64,000 bases of DNA from assembly GCA_032871835.1 (NCBI GenBank), contig CM065296.1, positions 113,718,146 to 113,782,145 of the forward strand. Direction: 5' to 3'. The stretch's first letter is position 1. Each line of letters starts with the position of its first letter. The notes under the pieces are model-generated. The model did no database searches. It saw nothing but the letters and a program-made list of their open reading frames with translations, and had not been told where the DNA came from. This stretch comes from Dipteronia dyeriana (taxonomy: Eukaryota; Streptophyta; Magnoliopsida; Sapindales; Sapindaceae). A program made the translations under genes and the position numbers. This document shows positions 1 through 12,070 of this stretch, in pieces.

Positions 1-253
1 CAAGGAAGAAATATATTTATTTAATAAAAAAAATAAAATAAAAAGGAGATCCAGTTGGTTAGATCTCTTCTAAAGAGAAATTTAAAAATAAAAAAGCCTT
101 TCATTCCATGGTCACATTCAAATTCCCAACAAATATTCTTCATAGAAACCTCAAATTCACTTTCTTAACAACAACTACTCTTCTTAATGGTCTTCACCAC
201 CACATCAAAAACACTCACCTCTCAAAACAGTCTATTATTCACTCCAAAACACA

Positions 254-935
254 CTATGTGTCTGCAAAGAAGCGAGCAATGAAGGGCTGTAGAGGGAAAG
301 TTACCCCAGAAGACAACATTGCCCCATAGATTGCAACTGCGCCAGGGGGAGGATTCCACACCGCGCGATTACCACTGCATGATAGTTTCACTGAACGGTG
401 GAAATCGAACTGTTTCATAAACTTCACAAGTTCTTCATCCGTCACTACATTTATTTCAAGGTCAAAGGCGTAGGAATGGTCCGCTGAGAATCTAAGCAAG
501 TAAACCCATCGTTCCCTCTAAACGTCCCTCATTTTTAATGTCTGAGAAGTTATCTTCAAGTCGCTCGCCAAGTGAGCAGTCTCCTTAGGAGAAGCCATAG
601 AAGTTTGTCTCATATTCTTCGACATATGTGGATGAACATCAACAGAAGTGGAACCAAGAAAATTAAAAGAAGAAGGAAAAAACTCGGGACGAGCCATAGA
701 ATAATCCACATTCAGAGCAGTAGGTTGGGATGAAGGAAAACAACCCCAAATAAGAGACTCGACCCTAGCGATATTTTATTTATCGTCAGCCTCAATGGCA
801 TGTATAAGAAGCTCAAAATAATGATAACGAATAGTTGAGTCCATACCTGAGATGTGCTCGGAGGTAATGAAAACACAAGAGTTTAAAGATGGGAAGCCAA
901 AATTTAGAGGAAAAGAGAAGTTAGGGTTTTTGCCA
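254..935 (-). pseudogene. Antisense ORF fragment of a Gypsy-type retrotransposon, copy 1
   Basis: Minus-strand reading frame broken by stops, in the same layout as the better copy at 15502-16191. The C-terminal 80 residues contain a proline-glycine motif (PPPGAVAIYGAML) and a FPL-x-PFIARF segment. These resemble the plant 'putative gypsy type transposon' domain (PF04195, Transposase_28-like); this is recalled family knowledge, not a search. It lies upstream of, and antisense to, the 3' LTR, as antisense ORFs do in Tat/Ogre-lineage elements. Compared with copy 2 it has an extra in-frame TAA (AAA-TAA-AAT) in the upstream half. The frame ends near 254, where similarity to the other family copy at 11494 suggests the retroelement fragment begins. 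Not functional as read. Confidence 0.5.
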
Positions 936-1253
936 AAAATTACTATGAAATTGTAAGAAAAAATGAAAACTTTTCGAGCTATATATAGGGGTAAGTGACG
1001 TCATACCAATATGCATACGTGAATGGGGGTAGGTGCACACAGAACGAGAAACACACATCGTTCAAAATTTGAAAAAAATGGATAAATGATTGTGTCAACC
1101 GTAATGAGTGTGATTAACATTAACATCCAGTCGCAAAGCATTAAATGTGCGTTCTAGAACACCACAAAGAAAAATAATAATAAATTAAACATACTTCGCC
1201 GAACGAATTCTATTTCGAACGAGATGCTCGGTATTGTATGTTTAACGGGGTGT

Positions 1254-2028
1254 TGTTATTGGAAAATTCTAAATAACATGACACATCAGCAAAAGACCAG
1301 AGTCGGGAACACCACGTAACTAGAGTCTGATCAGGTTAAGTCAACACATGTGGGACCAAGTAAACCCGACCAATTCTCCCCGACTAGATAACACAGATGA
1401 TCGGGTTAGAAAACCCGATCGCGTTGTCAAGATGGTCGGGACCAAGGGTTAGGTTGAATCAATGATCGGGGAAAACAAGAATGGTCAGGATAATAGACGA
1501 TCGAACGCGTGACACGTGGACAACACCCAAGATTCAATGGAATCACAACTCAAATATGCTGAAAAAGAGTCTGATTTGAACAAGGCTTCTGGAAGCGTAC
1601 TCTGATAAGAAAACAAACTCCCTTGTAGTTATCAGAGTCCATATTGAGAAATAAATTTAAAGACAATTGAAGTACAAATCAACCTCAAACAGGAAAGAAA
1701 GAGAGCACGACTCTAAGAAGTTAGAATTTCATTAAATGACAGAAACATTCCTTACTTGTACATCAAGAATTAGAGTTCTATGCATATATAAATAGATCTA
1801 AAAGAACACAATATTTAAGAAGGCAAGAGTGATTGAGTGTGTAATCTTCTTTCTGCATGGTGAATTTTTGTTGTTGTAATCAGTAACCATGGACGTTTCC
1901 CCGTATTAGGGTTTTACCACGTAAAATCCTACGTCTTATTTATTTTTATTATTATCGTTTGTTTGTGCTTAGCCATTACTTTGCTCTAATTGTATGATAG
2001 GAGACTGATCCAAAAATCATCATCAACA
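1254..2028 (+). mobile_element. LTR (3') of a Gypsy-type retrotransposon, copy 1
   Basis: About 775 bp starting TGTTATTGG and ending CATCAACA, so it has TG...CA termini. A purine-rich stretch (AACGGGG) sits just before it, a degraded form of the polypurine tract that is intact in copy 2. A TATA-like TATATAAATAG lies at about 1783. The segment CGTTTCCCCGTAT near the 3' end is of a kind often seen in plant LTRs. No second LTR or pol region was found in the window, so this is a truncated 3' end. Orientation is plus, from the side of the polypurine tract. Confidence 0.65.
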
Positions 2029-2060
2029 AGTTGTACTATATATATACAGTCTTTATCCTA

Positions 2061-2213
2061 TTAGTATGCACTGATGGAATTATATAAGGACATTGAATGT
2101 GAGTTACTCATTTAGAAAAGAGATTTGACAAGTGCATACATGCCAATGCAAAATATGTAAAATGAGTGACTTACATTCAATGTCCTTATATAATTACATC
2201 AGTGCGTGCTGAC
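2061..2213. mobile_element. Small inverted-repeat element (MITE-like), copy 1
   Basis: About 150 bp whose ends are inverted repeats of about 45 bp: GCACTGATGGAATTATATAA on the left pairs with TTATATAATTACATCAGTGC on the right, with few mismatches. It can fold into a long hairpin. It has no coding capacity. It lies about 30 bp beyond the LTR and is present at the same place in copy 2 (17303-17454), so it predates the duplication. No clear target duplication was found. Confidence 0.6.
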
Positions 2214-2908
2214 TTAAAAATTTCTGTGTATATATATATATAGTCTAATCCAATACATCAATACATAAGCAGTATCCACTGTGTTCAAATATTAATCAAA
2301 TATGAAGGTAATCTTGTAACGTTTGGATATTGTAATTCTATCCCGCTAACGTTTAGTCCTTGTTACATAACATTTTTTATTATTAATTTCAGAAGTGTTT
2401 CACTCCGTATATAGTCTAGAATATTCATCATTTCATTTCCACGTCCGTTCGATAAAAGATAATACAATTTGAAATGAAATTTGATATTCATCTTCTTTTT
2501 ACGAAATGGATTAAACATTTAATACAACTATTTTTTTCATAACATTTTGCAAGGAATATAAATATAATTCAATGGAATTAAATATCACTATTTTATTGTT
2601 TAACATTTTTTTTTATCCTTATGAGTGTGGAGGACTCGAACCTACAATTTCGTGGTGTAGGAGTGAGTAGTACACATAATTGAATCAACCTCATCTCAAT
2701 TTATTGTTTGGAGTAATGTTAGACTTTCAAAAAAAAATTCCCAAATGGTGTAGTATGTAAGTTGTCAACGTCATATCATTCACCTTAAAATTTTATGATT
2801 TTTAGAATGTTAACAACTCATATGTATATAATTTGGAAAATAATTTGAGATTTTTTTTTAAAAAAGCCTAGCATTCAAGAGCGCTCATACCACTTAGCTA
2901 TGTTGGAC

Positions 2909-5900
2909 TAGTGGTGTAAAAATGGACTGGCCCGGCCCATTAGGGACGCCCTGGCCAGTCCATTTCTGGAAACAGGCCTGGCACACGACGGTGTCGCGGG
3001 CCGCCCGGTCCGGCACAGCACGTCGGCCTGCCTCAGGCGGGCCGTGCCTGCGTACCGTGCCAAGCCGGCCCGCTGGGCCCCTCTTGCGGGCCGGGCGGGC
3101 CTGGTCCTACGGGTTAGTTTTTTGGTCCAATTTTTTTTCCAAATTAATTTTTTTTGGATTTAGGGTGTAGGGTTTAGGATTTATAGTTTATGGTTAAGGG
3201 TTTAGAATTTAAAATGAATGAAGAGAACGAACAATTATAAGGATTTGAAATGAATAAAGAGAACGAATAATTTTTTAATTATTTATTTATTTTTCACTTA
3301 TGGAATTCAGTAATACATATCTACATGATTGTCTCATTAAAAACCTTACCAAGAAAAACCCAGTGGGATAAAAACTTGGTAAGGGAAAAAGAGTGCAACC
3401 GTTTTACAACTTACAAGTAAATAATAAATACATATGTAAAAGTATAACCTAGTTCTGGCCCTAGCCACTACCTGAAGGGTCATCAATATATAGATTGTCG
3501 AAATTTAGATTAAGTTCTTTATCTACAGTTAGATTTTGTAACCTTTTTTAGCATGCTCTCAATCCCGAAGGCATGTTAATACCTCCACCATCTCTGGAGA
3601 CAAACAGCTTCTTCTTGGTTCAATTATGCGTCCACTGGTGCTGAAGGCTTGTTCTGAAGACACCGTTGACACTGGAATAACCAGTATGTCACGTGCTAAG
3701 TGTGACAGAACTGGATACCTGTACGTATAGGTCTTCCACCATAACAACAAATCAAACTCTTGTCTTCAACAATATTGAACTGTGCTTCAAGGTACCTAAT
3801 AAGTTCGGTACATAATAAGTTCGGTACAAGAAGATGGGCTAGATCTTTGCCCTGAAGAAGTACTTGCTGATTTGTCTTTTTTTTCGTCGTTTCAGAAGGC
3901 TTCAACTTGTTTGCTTCGGCTCTGTCTCCGGTCGTGTTGATTAGGGGATGTCAATGTTGCCAAACCTGGTCTCATAAATATGAAAAATCTCAAACAACTT
4001 GTTTCGGATGGCAGTAATTTGTTCTGAATAATCTATTGACAAATTAATACCAATAAACTCAAGCAAAACTTCTAAACCAGATAATTTAACCCTGTGATCT
4101 ATTATAGCACTTAAGGCATAAAGTAGGGGAATGTTAGCCCAATATTTTTTCAACTTTGTCTCCATGACAACAACTGCAGCGCCTAGATGTTCATCTTCTC
4201 TATAACTGTTTAACAGTTCAGACATTTCCACTATCTGATGGATTATCTGGGAAGATGTGGGGTAATATACCCCAGAAAGAGTTACAGTGGCATTGTAAAA
4301 ATTCTTTAAAAATTGAACAAAAATCTTTGCCACATACCAATCGTCTGTGGTAAGTAATTTTGGACTAAGTTGTCCTGTTTCGGTCAATTTCATGTTATAA
4401 AAACATGTAATGGTTGTATCATATTCCAAACAATTTTGCAACATTAAATAAGTAGAGTTCCACCTTACCTGCATATCAGTTTGGAATCGTCGGGGTTTGA
4501 GACCGTTTAATTTACAATGTCTCTTGAATTTACTGAATCTAGGATTAGAAATGTAAATCCAAGAAATGGCATCTCTGATGCGATCTATTTGGTCGCTTAC
4601 CTGCTTTAAACCAGCCTGTACAACTAATTTTATAATATGGCATGCACACCGTTGGTGGAAGAAATAACCTCCATCTTGCGGGATATTTCTTGCAACAAAC
4701 AATGCAATAGAGCTAGTATTTGCAGATGCATTATCAAATGTGATTGAAAGAATGTGATGCGTGATTTCATAAGTTTCTAAAACTTCCATTATGACATTAA
4801 AAATGTTTTCTACGGTATGTGCAAAATCCATAGGACGAAAACCAAAAATTCTTTTTGTTATCCTCCAATCAGAATCTAAATAGTGTCTCGTGACACATAA
4901 ATAGTCCTGTTTGGAACATGCATTCAAAATATCAGAAGTTAATGCAACAGAGACACTTAAATGCTGTATTTCAGCAACTAAGTCATCCCTTTCGGTTTCA
5001 AACAATCGTATCAAATCATTTCTAGTGGTGGTTCTAGAAACAGGTTCATATTGGAGGTTATATGCAGATGTGATTAATTCTTTATAAAATGGACTCTCAC
5101 CAATACTGATCGGTTGATCAGTTTGTGCAATGTATCGTGACAAGCACTCTCTAGCATGCATGGCGTCGAACTGCCACGTCGTAACGGACCCGTCTGGGTG
5201 CCGTTGAAGTTGTGTCTGGGTTGTAGTATCGACATGTCCATGTCCATGTGCATGCGTACATTTATGCATATGCCGTCTCAAATTTCCGATTCCCCCCGTA
5301 CTTGTAGCATAATTCTTATGGCAAAACTTACATTTAGCTCTGAGGCCAGACGCCCCATTTGGGAGTGTCATTTGGACTATGTTGAAACATTGACACACAT
5401 CTGATGTTAATTTTCTGGGACGTGATGTTGGTGTAACGCCAGAACCAGAAGGTCCCGCTTGAGTATGGGTCGGTTCTGAAATATCAAATTCATCGTTGAG
5501 CATATTCAAACCGTTCGGAAAATAAGGCTGCCGGTTAGGATCCATTATCTGAATAAAAATACGAGCATTATAGTAGTTAATAGTCAAATTAAAAATCAAT
5601 ATTTACTAACAGTAATCTTAATTTACTAACAATAATTACTATAACTAATAAGACACTTACAATAATTAATTTACTTAAAAAACAAATTAAATAAACAAAA
5701 AAATCATAATCTACTAACATAAAATTTTAAATTCACTAGTTTACTACTACAAATAAAATTGATAAATTTACTAACATAATATACTAACATAAAATTGATA
5801 ATTTGAACCACTACTCTTAAATTTACTAACATAATCTACAAATGAAAAAAATTAATTTATGAAAAAAACAATATCAAACGTAATTACTACACTTAACATT

Positions 5901-6656
5901 CATCATTTACTTATTACAAAAAGTAATTTCAGTAATACAAATTAACTTTCTAAATTTATTAATAACAAATATTAAAATTAATACTAAACTTAAAAATCTT
6001 AATAAACTGAACAAATAATATTAACATTAAAGCCCAAAAATTGATAAACTAACTAACTAAATAGATAATGTTTTCATTAAGTAACTCAAATCTAAACATA
6101 AACATATAAATTTACTATGGGAATATGTTAGACCAAAAGTAATAACAAAATTGTACCCTTAAAATTTGGTGTGTTGGTGGAAAACGTAGAGAATTTTGTA
6201 GATAGAGTAATAACCAAATTGAATGAAAAAGTTTAGAGATTTGGAGAATATATTAGAGATTGAGAGAATGAGAGAATGAGAGATTGAAAGAATGATAGAG
6301 AGAGTTAATGGAAAATAAAATGGATAGAAGTATTTATAGAAAAATTTGATTTGTGGGTCAAAATATAATTTAAAAGATTTTAGAGGGGGTTTTGGTAATT
6401 TAAAAATCCTCCAACTGCTAGAAATCAATTCCAGCCGTTGGAGGATTTTTTTTTTTAAAAAATAAATAAAATTGGGCCGAACGGACCGGCGGATCGGTCC
6501 GCCAGGCCTGGCAAGTCGGATTGGCTTGCCAGGCGGGCCGGCCTACCGGGCCTCCTCCCGACGGCCCGGCACGCGGCCTGGCCCTCTTCCTTCACGGGCC
6601 GTTCCCAGAATGGCCCGTGAACTTCCTGGGCCGGCCGGCCCAGTTTTACACCACTA
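2909..6656 (-). mobile_element. hAT DNA transposon 1 (3748 bp) with 8-bp target duplication
   Basis: Terminal inverted repeats TAGTGGTGTAAAA (2909-2921) and TTTTACACCACTA (6644-6656) are exact over 13 bp. They are flanked by direct repeats TGTTGGAC at 2901-2908 and 6657-6664. An 8-bp duplication and TAG..GTG termini are hallmarks of the hAT superfamily. The outer 200 bp on each side are rich in GGCC/CCGG, the likely transposase-binding subterminal repeats. The minus strand encodes a damaged BED-finger hAT transposase. The paralogous copy of the locus carries a single TGTTGGAC at 18546-18553 followed by the same right flank, an exact empty site. The AT-rich part at 5600-6440 is probably the 5' untranslated region and intron of the transposase gene. 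Confidence 0.93.
3530..5545 (-). pseudogene. hAT transposase (zf-BED, RNase H-like core, C-terminal dimerisation), disrupted
   Basis: Reads from an ATG at 5545; a good splice acceptor just upstream (TTTTTATTCAG) suggests a 5' intron. Order of domains: a BED zinc finger near residues 70-95 (CKFC ... HMHKC), an RNase H-like core with LTSD and SITFDNAS acidic positions and a CACH motif, then RWNSTY. The hAT dimerisation domain near 3560-3750 holds WWK, YPVLSHLARDIL and STVSSEQAF. Breaks: a TAA after the core at about 3941, a frameshift near 3750 just before LLWWK, and TGA in place of the expected Trp of the CLRDW motif at about 3562. It would bind element ends and catalyse cut-and-paste transposition if intact; as read it is inactive or very recently inactivated. 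Confidence 0.88.
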
Positions 6657-7274
6657 TGTTGGACGGCGGCCTGACCTACAAGTTTTTAGTTGGTGAGAAA
6701 AGAGAAATGTAGTCTGGACAGGTTTGATATAAATGGGAGAGGGAAAGACTTTGTGCGGACAAAGAGAATTGTAGAAAAATAATTGAATTACAAAAGTCTC
6801 GGTGTCATTATTTTTCCAGAGGTGTAAATGAATTAAAATCTGGAGCATTTGATTAAAAGCATAAAAATGATAGAGATATTGAAATCAAAAAATTAAATCA
6901 CAATTTTAAGTTGATTTAATTTTATCAATATTAAAATGATCCCTTACAATATTTTTACGATTCATAAACAAAATATTTAATAATTTCATATATTTATATT
7001 TAATTACAAAGTACTAATTAAATTTTCCATCAAATAACATTATTGCTGATGGTGCATATATTAAGGTATATATTGATGCTCACGACATGTGAAGAGTGCT
7101 TACAAACATTCCATAATTATATTATATACTCGTCAATGAAAAAAAAATTGTTACGGATATAGTTTGATGGTAATACTACCTTCAGGTGATGATCCAATGT
7201 TTTCAAAATCAAATCCCATCTCCTCTAATAATAATAAAAAAAAAAAAGGTGAGGAGGACGAGGTAGATAGGTAG

Positions 7275-10200
7275 CTAGCTAATGGGAGGAGGACAAGGAA
7301 AATGAGCTTTGCCGGCCGCAGGTGGCCATTTACCACAAACAGACGAAAGCTCCCTAAAATGTCCACCTGAAACATTAAACAATGAATAAATTATCATACT
7401 TAACTTTATGCTAATGATATATTTTCAGATCTTACAAATATTAAGTTTTATTTCTTATTTTCACAATTAAATATAAAGAGTTGTTTTTAAAGTTTATATA
7501 TATAATTGATATATGCCTAGAAATATTTTCAAATCTTAAAAAATATAATTTATACAATAGTTTTTGAGACTTTTACAAAATCTTACAACTAGTTACTTAC
7601 GATAAAGACTGGGTTTGGCAGTCTGTCTTCCTGAAAACTCCTTTGCATCTGCTTCCCAAGTTAGCAAACCATAAAAATATAATTAAATTAGTTTTCTCAA
7701 AAATAAAAAAAAATAATCATGATGAATAAACTGAGAAAACTAATTTTGATTAATTGATTGAATAATTACATCAACAATAAGAGAACTAAGATGACACTTG
7801 TTTTTTTTTAATCTAAACATATCTGAATTGTATTTAAATCTAAATAGATCTAAAACTTAAAATATAGAGAACATGTTTGTTTTTCTATATCTTAATAATG
7901 AATTAAAATATTATATTATTTATTTTTTCAAAAGACAACATTTAAAAACATATATTTTGATATTTATACCCTTACATGTTAATTTGCATTACACATTTAC
8001 ACTATTAATAATAAACTTTAAATTTATAATTTAATTTATTTTTTAAAAGATATTCAATTTTTTTTTATTCACCGATTAAAAAAAACATTTAAAAATAATA
8101 ATTAATAACAATGGGTGTCTTCATAAATTAAATGATTTTATTATAAAATATGGATGATGAGATATAATTAAAAACAATATATAAAAATAAAAATATATGA
8201 AAAAAAAAGTAATATAATATAAAATTAAGGAATTAAAATAAATAAATAAATAAAATCCCCCTCTCTCTCTCTCTCCAACATCGCCTCTTTATTTGTGGGT
8301 CTGTTTGATTTCCAGAATTTGCTTCTAATTTCGGCCAAATACGATGATTTGTATCCAGATTCTTATAGTTTTTGATGAATAGAAAGCATTTCCTTCTAAA
8401 AACGCCTCTTTCTTTGCAACAAATCCCTAACTCTCTCTCTAACATTTCTCATTCTCTCATACTCCCGAATCCTCGTTTAAAAAAAAAATCAAGTTCATCA
8501 AATGGTTTGGCTTACGACGGCAGCGACGAAACATGTTGAGCTGTTGAGAGAAGATATCAGAGAGGTGGAAATCGTGTTAGCCGTTGACGGCGAAGAGGGA
8601 AGAAATCAGAGAGGTAGAAATATATACGGTGGTTTAAATGGAATTATGTTATTTTTGTGTGGATATTTTAGGAAGGAAATTTTATCAAAATTTCATACAC
8701 ATACAACTTCAGATTTCAGCCAGATTTACTGACTTTTTATCTTCGGACCTTTTCTTTATTTTTTTCACATTGTTTCAGATTCCAGAGGTGGAAAAAACTA
8801 ACAAAATATATTAAGGAGCATTTCAGACCCTCTTAAGGTTTCAGACCAAAAAATAGAATCCTCTAAGATAGTGTTTGATTTTTGTGTGAAGTTGACTGAA
8901 ATCCAAAAAGTGACCAAAGTCCGAAATCTAAATGATATATAAACTAGTAACAAGACAATTTTACCCTTATAAATATTTCTGGATTATATATTTATATTTA
9001 ATATAAATATATTATTCATGTATTTATAATATTTTTAATTTAATTTGATTAATTAAATATTTAAAAGAAAGTATTAATGAATTCATTTTTACTTAAAAAA
9101 TAATTAAGCATTTTTTAAAATAAAAATTAATGAATAGATTTTAAAAATTTAGAGATAATAAATCTCACACGATATTATCTTTTGCTGCCTCTATACAACT
9201 ACCCAGTACAACACTACAACGTTGGCCTCCGATCCCAACCCATCAGATCATCACCCATTTAAAGATTATTTTTTTTCTTATTCTCATGTTCAGAGAATCC
9301 AGATCTGATCCATTCTTCTGTCTTTCCGTCCTTTCCTTTAATTATAATCTAAACATGTAAGGGTTTGAGTGGCTGGTTGAAATCCTAAAATCATTTGTGT
9401 TTCTTATTGTGATGGAGCTGCTAGATTGGTAGTGGTTGTTGAAGAAATAAAGCATCTCCAGGAGAAGAGGATGCAAGACGAAGGATAAATGAGTCTTCTT
9501 CTACTTTGTTAGGGGTAAAACGGGGAATAGATTAATTTTAAGAGGGCACTTTTAGAATAAATTTTAAATGTTCTCCTCACTGCTTTTATTGCCAGGTTTT
9601 CTAACTATTTTTTCTCAGACCTTTTTGATTAAGTTCCAGACTTTCAGCTGATCAAAAATACTAACAAAAACGTCTTACTAACTTCAGATCTGAAAAACGA
9701 ACAGGGCCTTGTATATAGTCTCAGAATTACAATAAAGAAGATCTGAAAAGCTTGTCGGTAACTAACCTCAAACCTGGCACAATGATCGGCTAGTATTGAT
9801 ACAGCCCTGTTCTTCGGCTGATGTCTATTCATTTGATGATGTATGACACAATTGAACTATTTTTTAATTGACATTATTTTATAGATTTCATTCATTAAAC
9901 ACTATATATATATATATATATATATAAATTCAGTAAACCAACATGATCCATGATGCATAAATATTATTCAACAGAATGATTTTGTGGTGTGGTGTGCTGG
10001 AGTACTAAATATTTGACCCATGTCACTTTTAAAAATACTTAAAAAAAAGTTATATGCAGAAAAGATCTCGTGATCAAACCACAAGTATAAAGATTTGAAA
10101 GGATTAGAATTTTATATGGGTTGTATTTGTTTTCCGGTGTAGAGAACTGAGATCATCCCATGCTAATTATCTGTCCTAAGAAAGCTATGTTTCATTTATG

Positions 10201-10552
10201 AATCATGATTCCTTTTTTTTTTTCTTTTTTTAAAGTTGTTTTCAATATTATAAATTTAAAAGAAATTACAAAGAATGTATAATATTTTTAATTTCTCATT
10301 TTTCATGTCACAATTCAATTATATATACAAAACGTTCACCATGCAATCGATGTATGAAAATTAAAATTATAAGAACACAAAATAATAATAATAATAATAA
10401 TAATAAAACAAAGAAGCATTTGGCAGGCAAAGAAACTTACTTTTCTGACCAGACAGAGGATCAAGTTCCCTTGCAGCCACTTGAGAGGTTAAAAGAAGCA
10501 CATAAACAAGAAGGAGAATCACCCAAGCAATTAAACAATTCTTGGAGCCCAT
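7275..10552 (-). CDS. Small secreted peptide precursor, 83 aa, three exons
   Basis: Exons (minus strand): 10552-10441, 7648-7601 and 7366-7275. Each junction has GT-AG with a strong donor (GTAAGT twice) and the phases agree (1 and 1), giving an uninterrupted 83-residue frame ending in TAG. Residues 1-27 are a signal peptide (MGSKNC, a leucine/valine core, then SQVAAR), of the kind seen at the start of plant glycine-rich and other small secreted proteins; no glycine-rich tail follows. The mature part is basic, has two cysteines (in SVCGKWPP and FPCPPP) and ends in a proline-rich tail. Intron 1 is about 2.8 kb. A TATA run lies at 10606-10620. I do not recognise the family; a secreted or apoplastic role is inferred from the signal peptide only. 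The duplicated locus keeps only the last codons and 3' flank, cut by a hAT element. Confidence 0.6.
7655..10430. other. Large intron 1 of the peptide gene; no convincing gene inside
   Basis: AT-rich DNA with homopolymer runs, a CT run at 8259-8274 and a (TA)n run at about 9903-9926. Two stretches, near 8867 (GATAGTGTTTGATTTTTG) and, in reverse complement, near 9706 (GGGCCTGTTCGTTTTTCAG), look like distant inverted ends of an old DNA transposon. I could not find a target duplication. Short open frames here have no recognisable features. Confidence 0.35.
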
Positions 10553-10605
10553 TTTTCCTTTTTTTATTTTATACATGGATGGAGCACACATGCTTAGAAC
10601 ACTCC

Positions 10606-10620
10606 ATATATATATATATA
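10606..10620 (-). promoter_or_regulatory. TATA region of the small secreted peptide gene
   Basis: An uninterrupted TATATATA run 54-70 bp upstream of the ATG at 10552 on the minus strand. A second TATAAAAT lies only about 15-20 bp from the ATG and is too close to be the main core promoter. Confidence 0.35.
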
Positions 10621-10799
10621 GAAGCCCAGTACTGAATTTAATTGTTCTACACTATCACTGTCATTTAATCAATTCGTTGTCTATTTTTGTCCAAGTCTTC
10701 TTTGGCTCAAAGTGGACTCTAGAGAGCAGATGATTAGAAATTTTTATCCCCTGACTTACAGTACTGTTTAATAGAATTATGTGATTGAAAAAAAAAAGT

Positions 10800-12070
10800 A
10801 CAACAAGATTAAAAGAAACCAAAATTGATTTAACTGCAAAAACATTTTTAAACAGATACGCTATGTTTTGTAAGAGAGAGAGAGGAGCAATGAACGAATT
10901 AAGAGGGTAGAGGGTAAGAGGGATGGTGAGGATAACCGGTAACATATTAATATTTATCATTTATATTATCCGGTATTGAGGGTTGAATGAATAGATTGAT
11001 ATATGGTAAGGATAACCGATAACATTTAACATCTATGATCTATTATTTATGTTATTTGGTATTGAGAGTTGACTGAATAGATTGATATATAAAGAGAGCT
11101 TCTTTTGACAATCTATTTTTTTCTTTTTACACTTATTTTTTAAAAACACTCCGATTTTTAAATTTAAATTTTTAAAAAAATTAAAAACACTTCATTAGTC
11201 AAAGGAAGTATGCAAAAGAATTTTTGGAGAGGTTTGGCATGGAGAAAAGTAATAGTGTAAAGAATCCCACTGTTCCTGGTGTTAGATTAATGAAGGATGA
11301 AGAATGATATGGTCAAGATAAATGGACAAATTGCAATAAAGATACCCTAACATTTGGTAAATGTGCTGCAAGATTGAACTTTTTTTGAAATTACAAATGA
11401 ATGCCCTTACTTAATAGTTGACCGCGTTAAAGTTAACAGTTGACTGGTCAAATATTATGAAATAAAATAATATATTTATTTATGGGATAGTGAGTGTTCT
11501 TCAATGGAGAAATATATTTATTTATTAAAAAAAAAGATCCGGAGATTCTGTTGGTTTCTCCTCCAAAGAAAAATTCAAAAATAAGCTCATTTCATGGCCA
11601 CACTCAAATTCACTTTCTTAACAACTACTCTTATTCACCCCATAACACATTATGCTTCTTCATTTTTGAACAAACTCCTTCCAAAAATCACAACCACTCA
11701 CATCATCACTCTCCTCAATTACAACAACTACCCCTATTGTCTCCTTTTTCTCATAGGAATACGACTCTCAATGTTAATTGCATACCCAACAAAAACATTA
11801 AAAGAAACCAAAAGTAATTCAACAACGCAAACATTTTTAAACAGTTACACAATGTTTGGTTGGTAAGATGGAGAGAGAATAAGGGATAGATGAATTATGA
11901 GGAGGGAGGAGAGAGAAGGAATGATGGATGAATTAAGAGGAGAGAGGGTAGAAAGGACGGTGAGGATAACCGATAACATATTAACATCTATCATTCATGT
12001 TATTTGGTATCGAGAGTTGTAATAATAGATTGATATATAATGAGAGCTTCTTTTGACAATTTTTTTTTCT
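10800..12070. repeat. Local direct duplication with GATAACCG-containing units
   Basis: The segment from about 10808 to 11125 (starting TTAAAAGAAACCAAAA and ending AGCTTCTTTTGACAAT) recurs diverged at about 11794-12068. Within the first copy the part around GGATAACCG(A/G)TAACAT, followed by TATTTGGTATTGAGAGTTGA, is itself repeated (about 10928 and 11008). No coding capacity. Confidence 0.6.

Larger units (their letters stand above)
1..7296. repeat. Segmental duplication, copy 1 (split by a hAT insertion)
   Basis: This stretch matches 15245-19428 in the same order and orientation, at roughly one mismatch in 15-20 bases in the parts I compared. Shared landmarks are the antisense ORF fragment, the LTR, the small inverted-repeat element, the sequence around the hAT target TGTTGGAC, and the last exon tail and 3' flank of the peptide gene near 7230-7290. 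Copy 1 contains the 3.75-kb hAT element at 2909-6656, which copy 2 lacks. Copy 2 has extra segments of roughly 370 bp (about 18030-18400) and 250 bp (about 18890-19150). The left end lies outside the window. The shared flanks mean a duplication of a locus, not two independent insertions of one transposon. Confidence 0.85.

Noticed and set aside
108..329. Plus-strand 73-codon frame, repeated at 15356-15577
   Set aside because: It overlaps the junction between an older repeat and the antisense retroelement fragment, and the third copy at 11494 does not keep the frame. No domain or promoter supports a gene.
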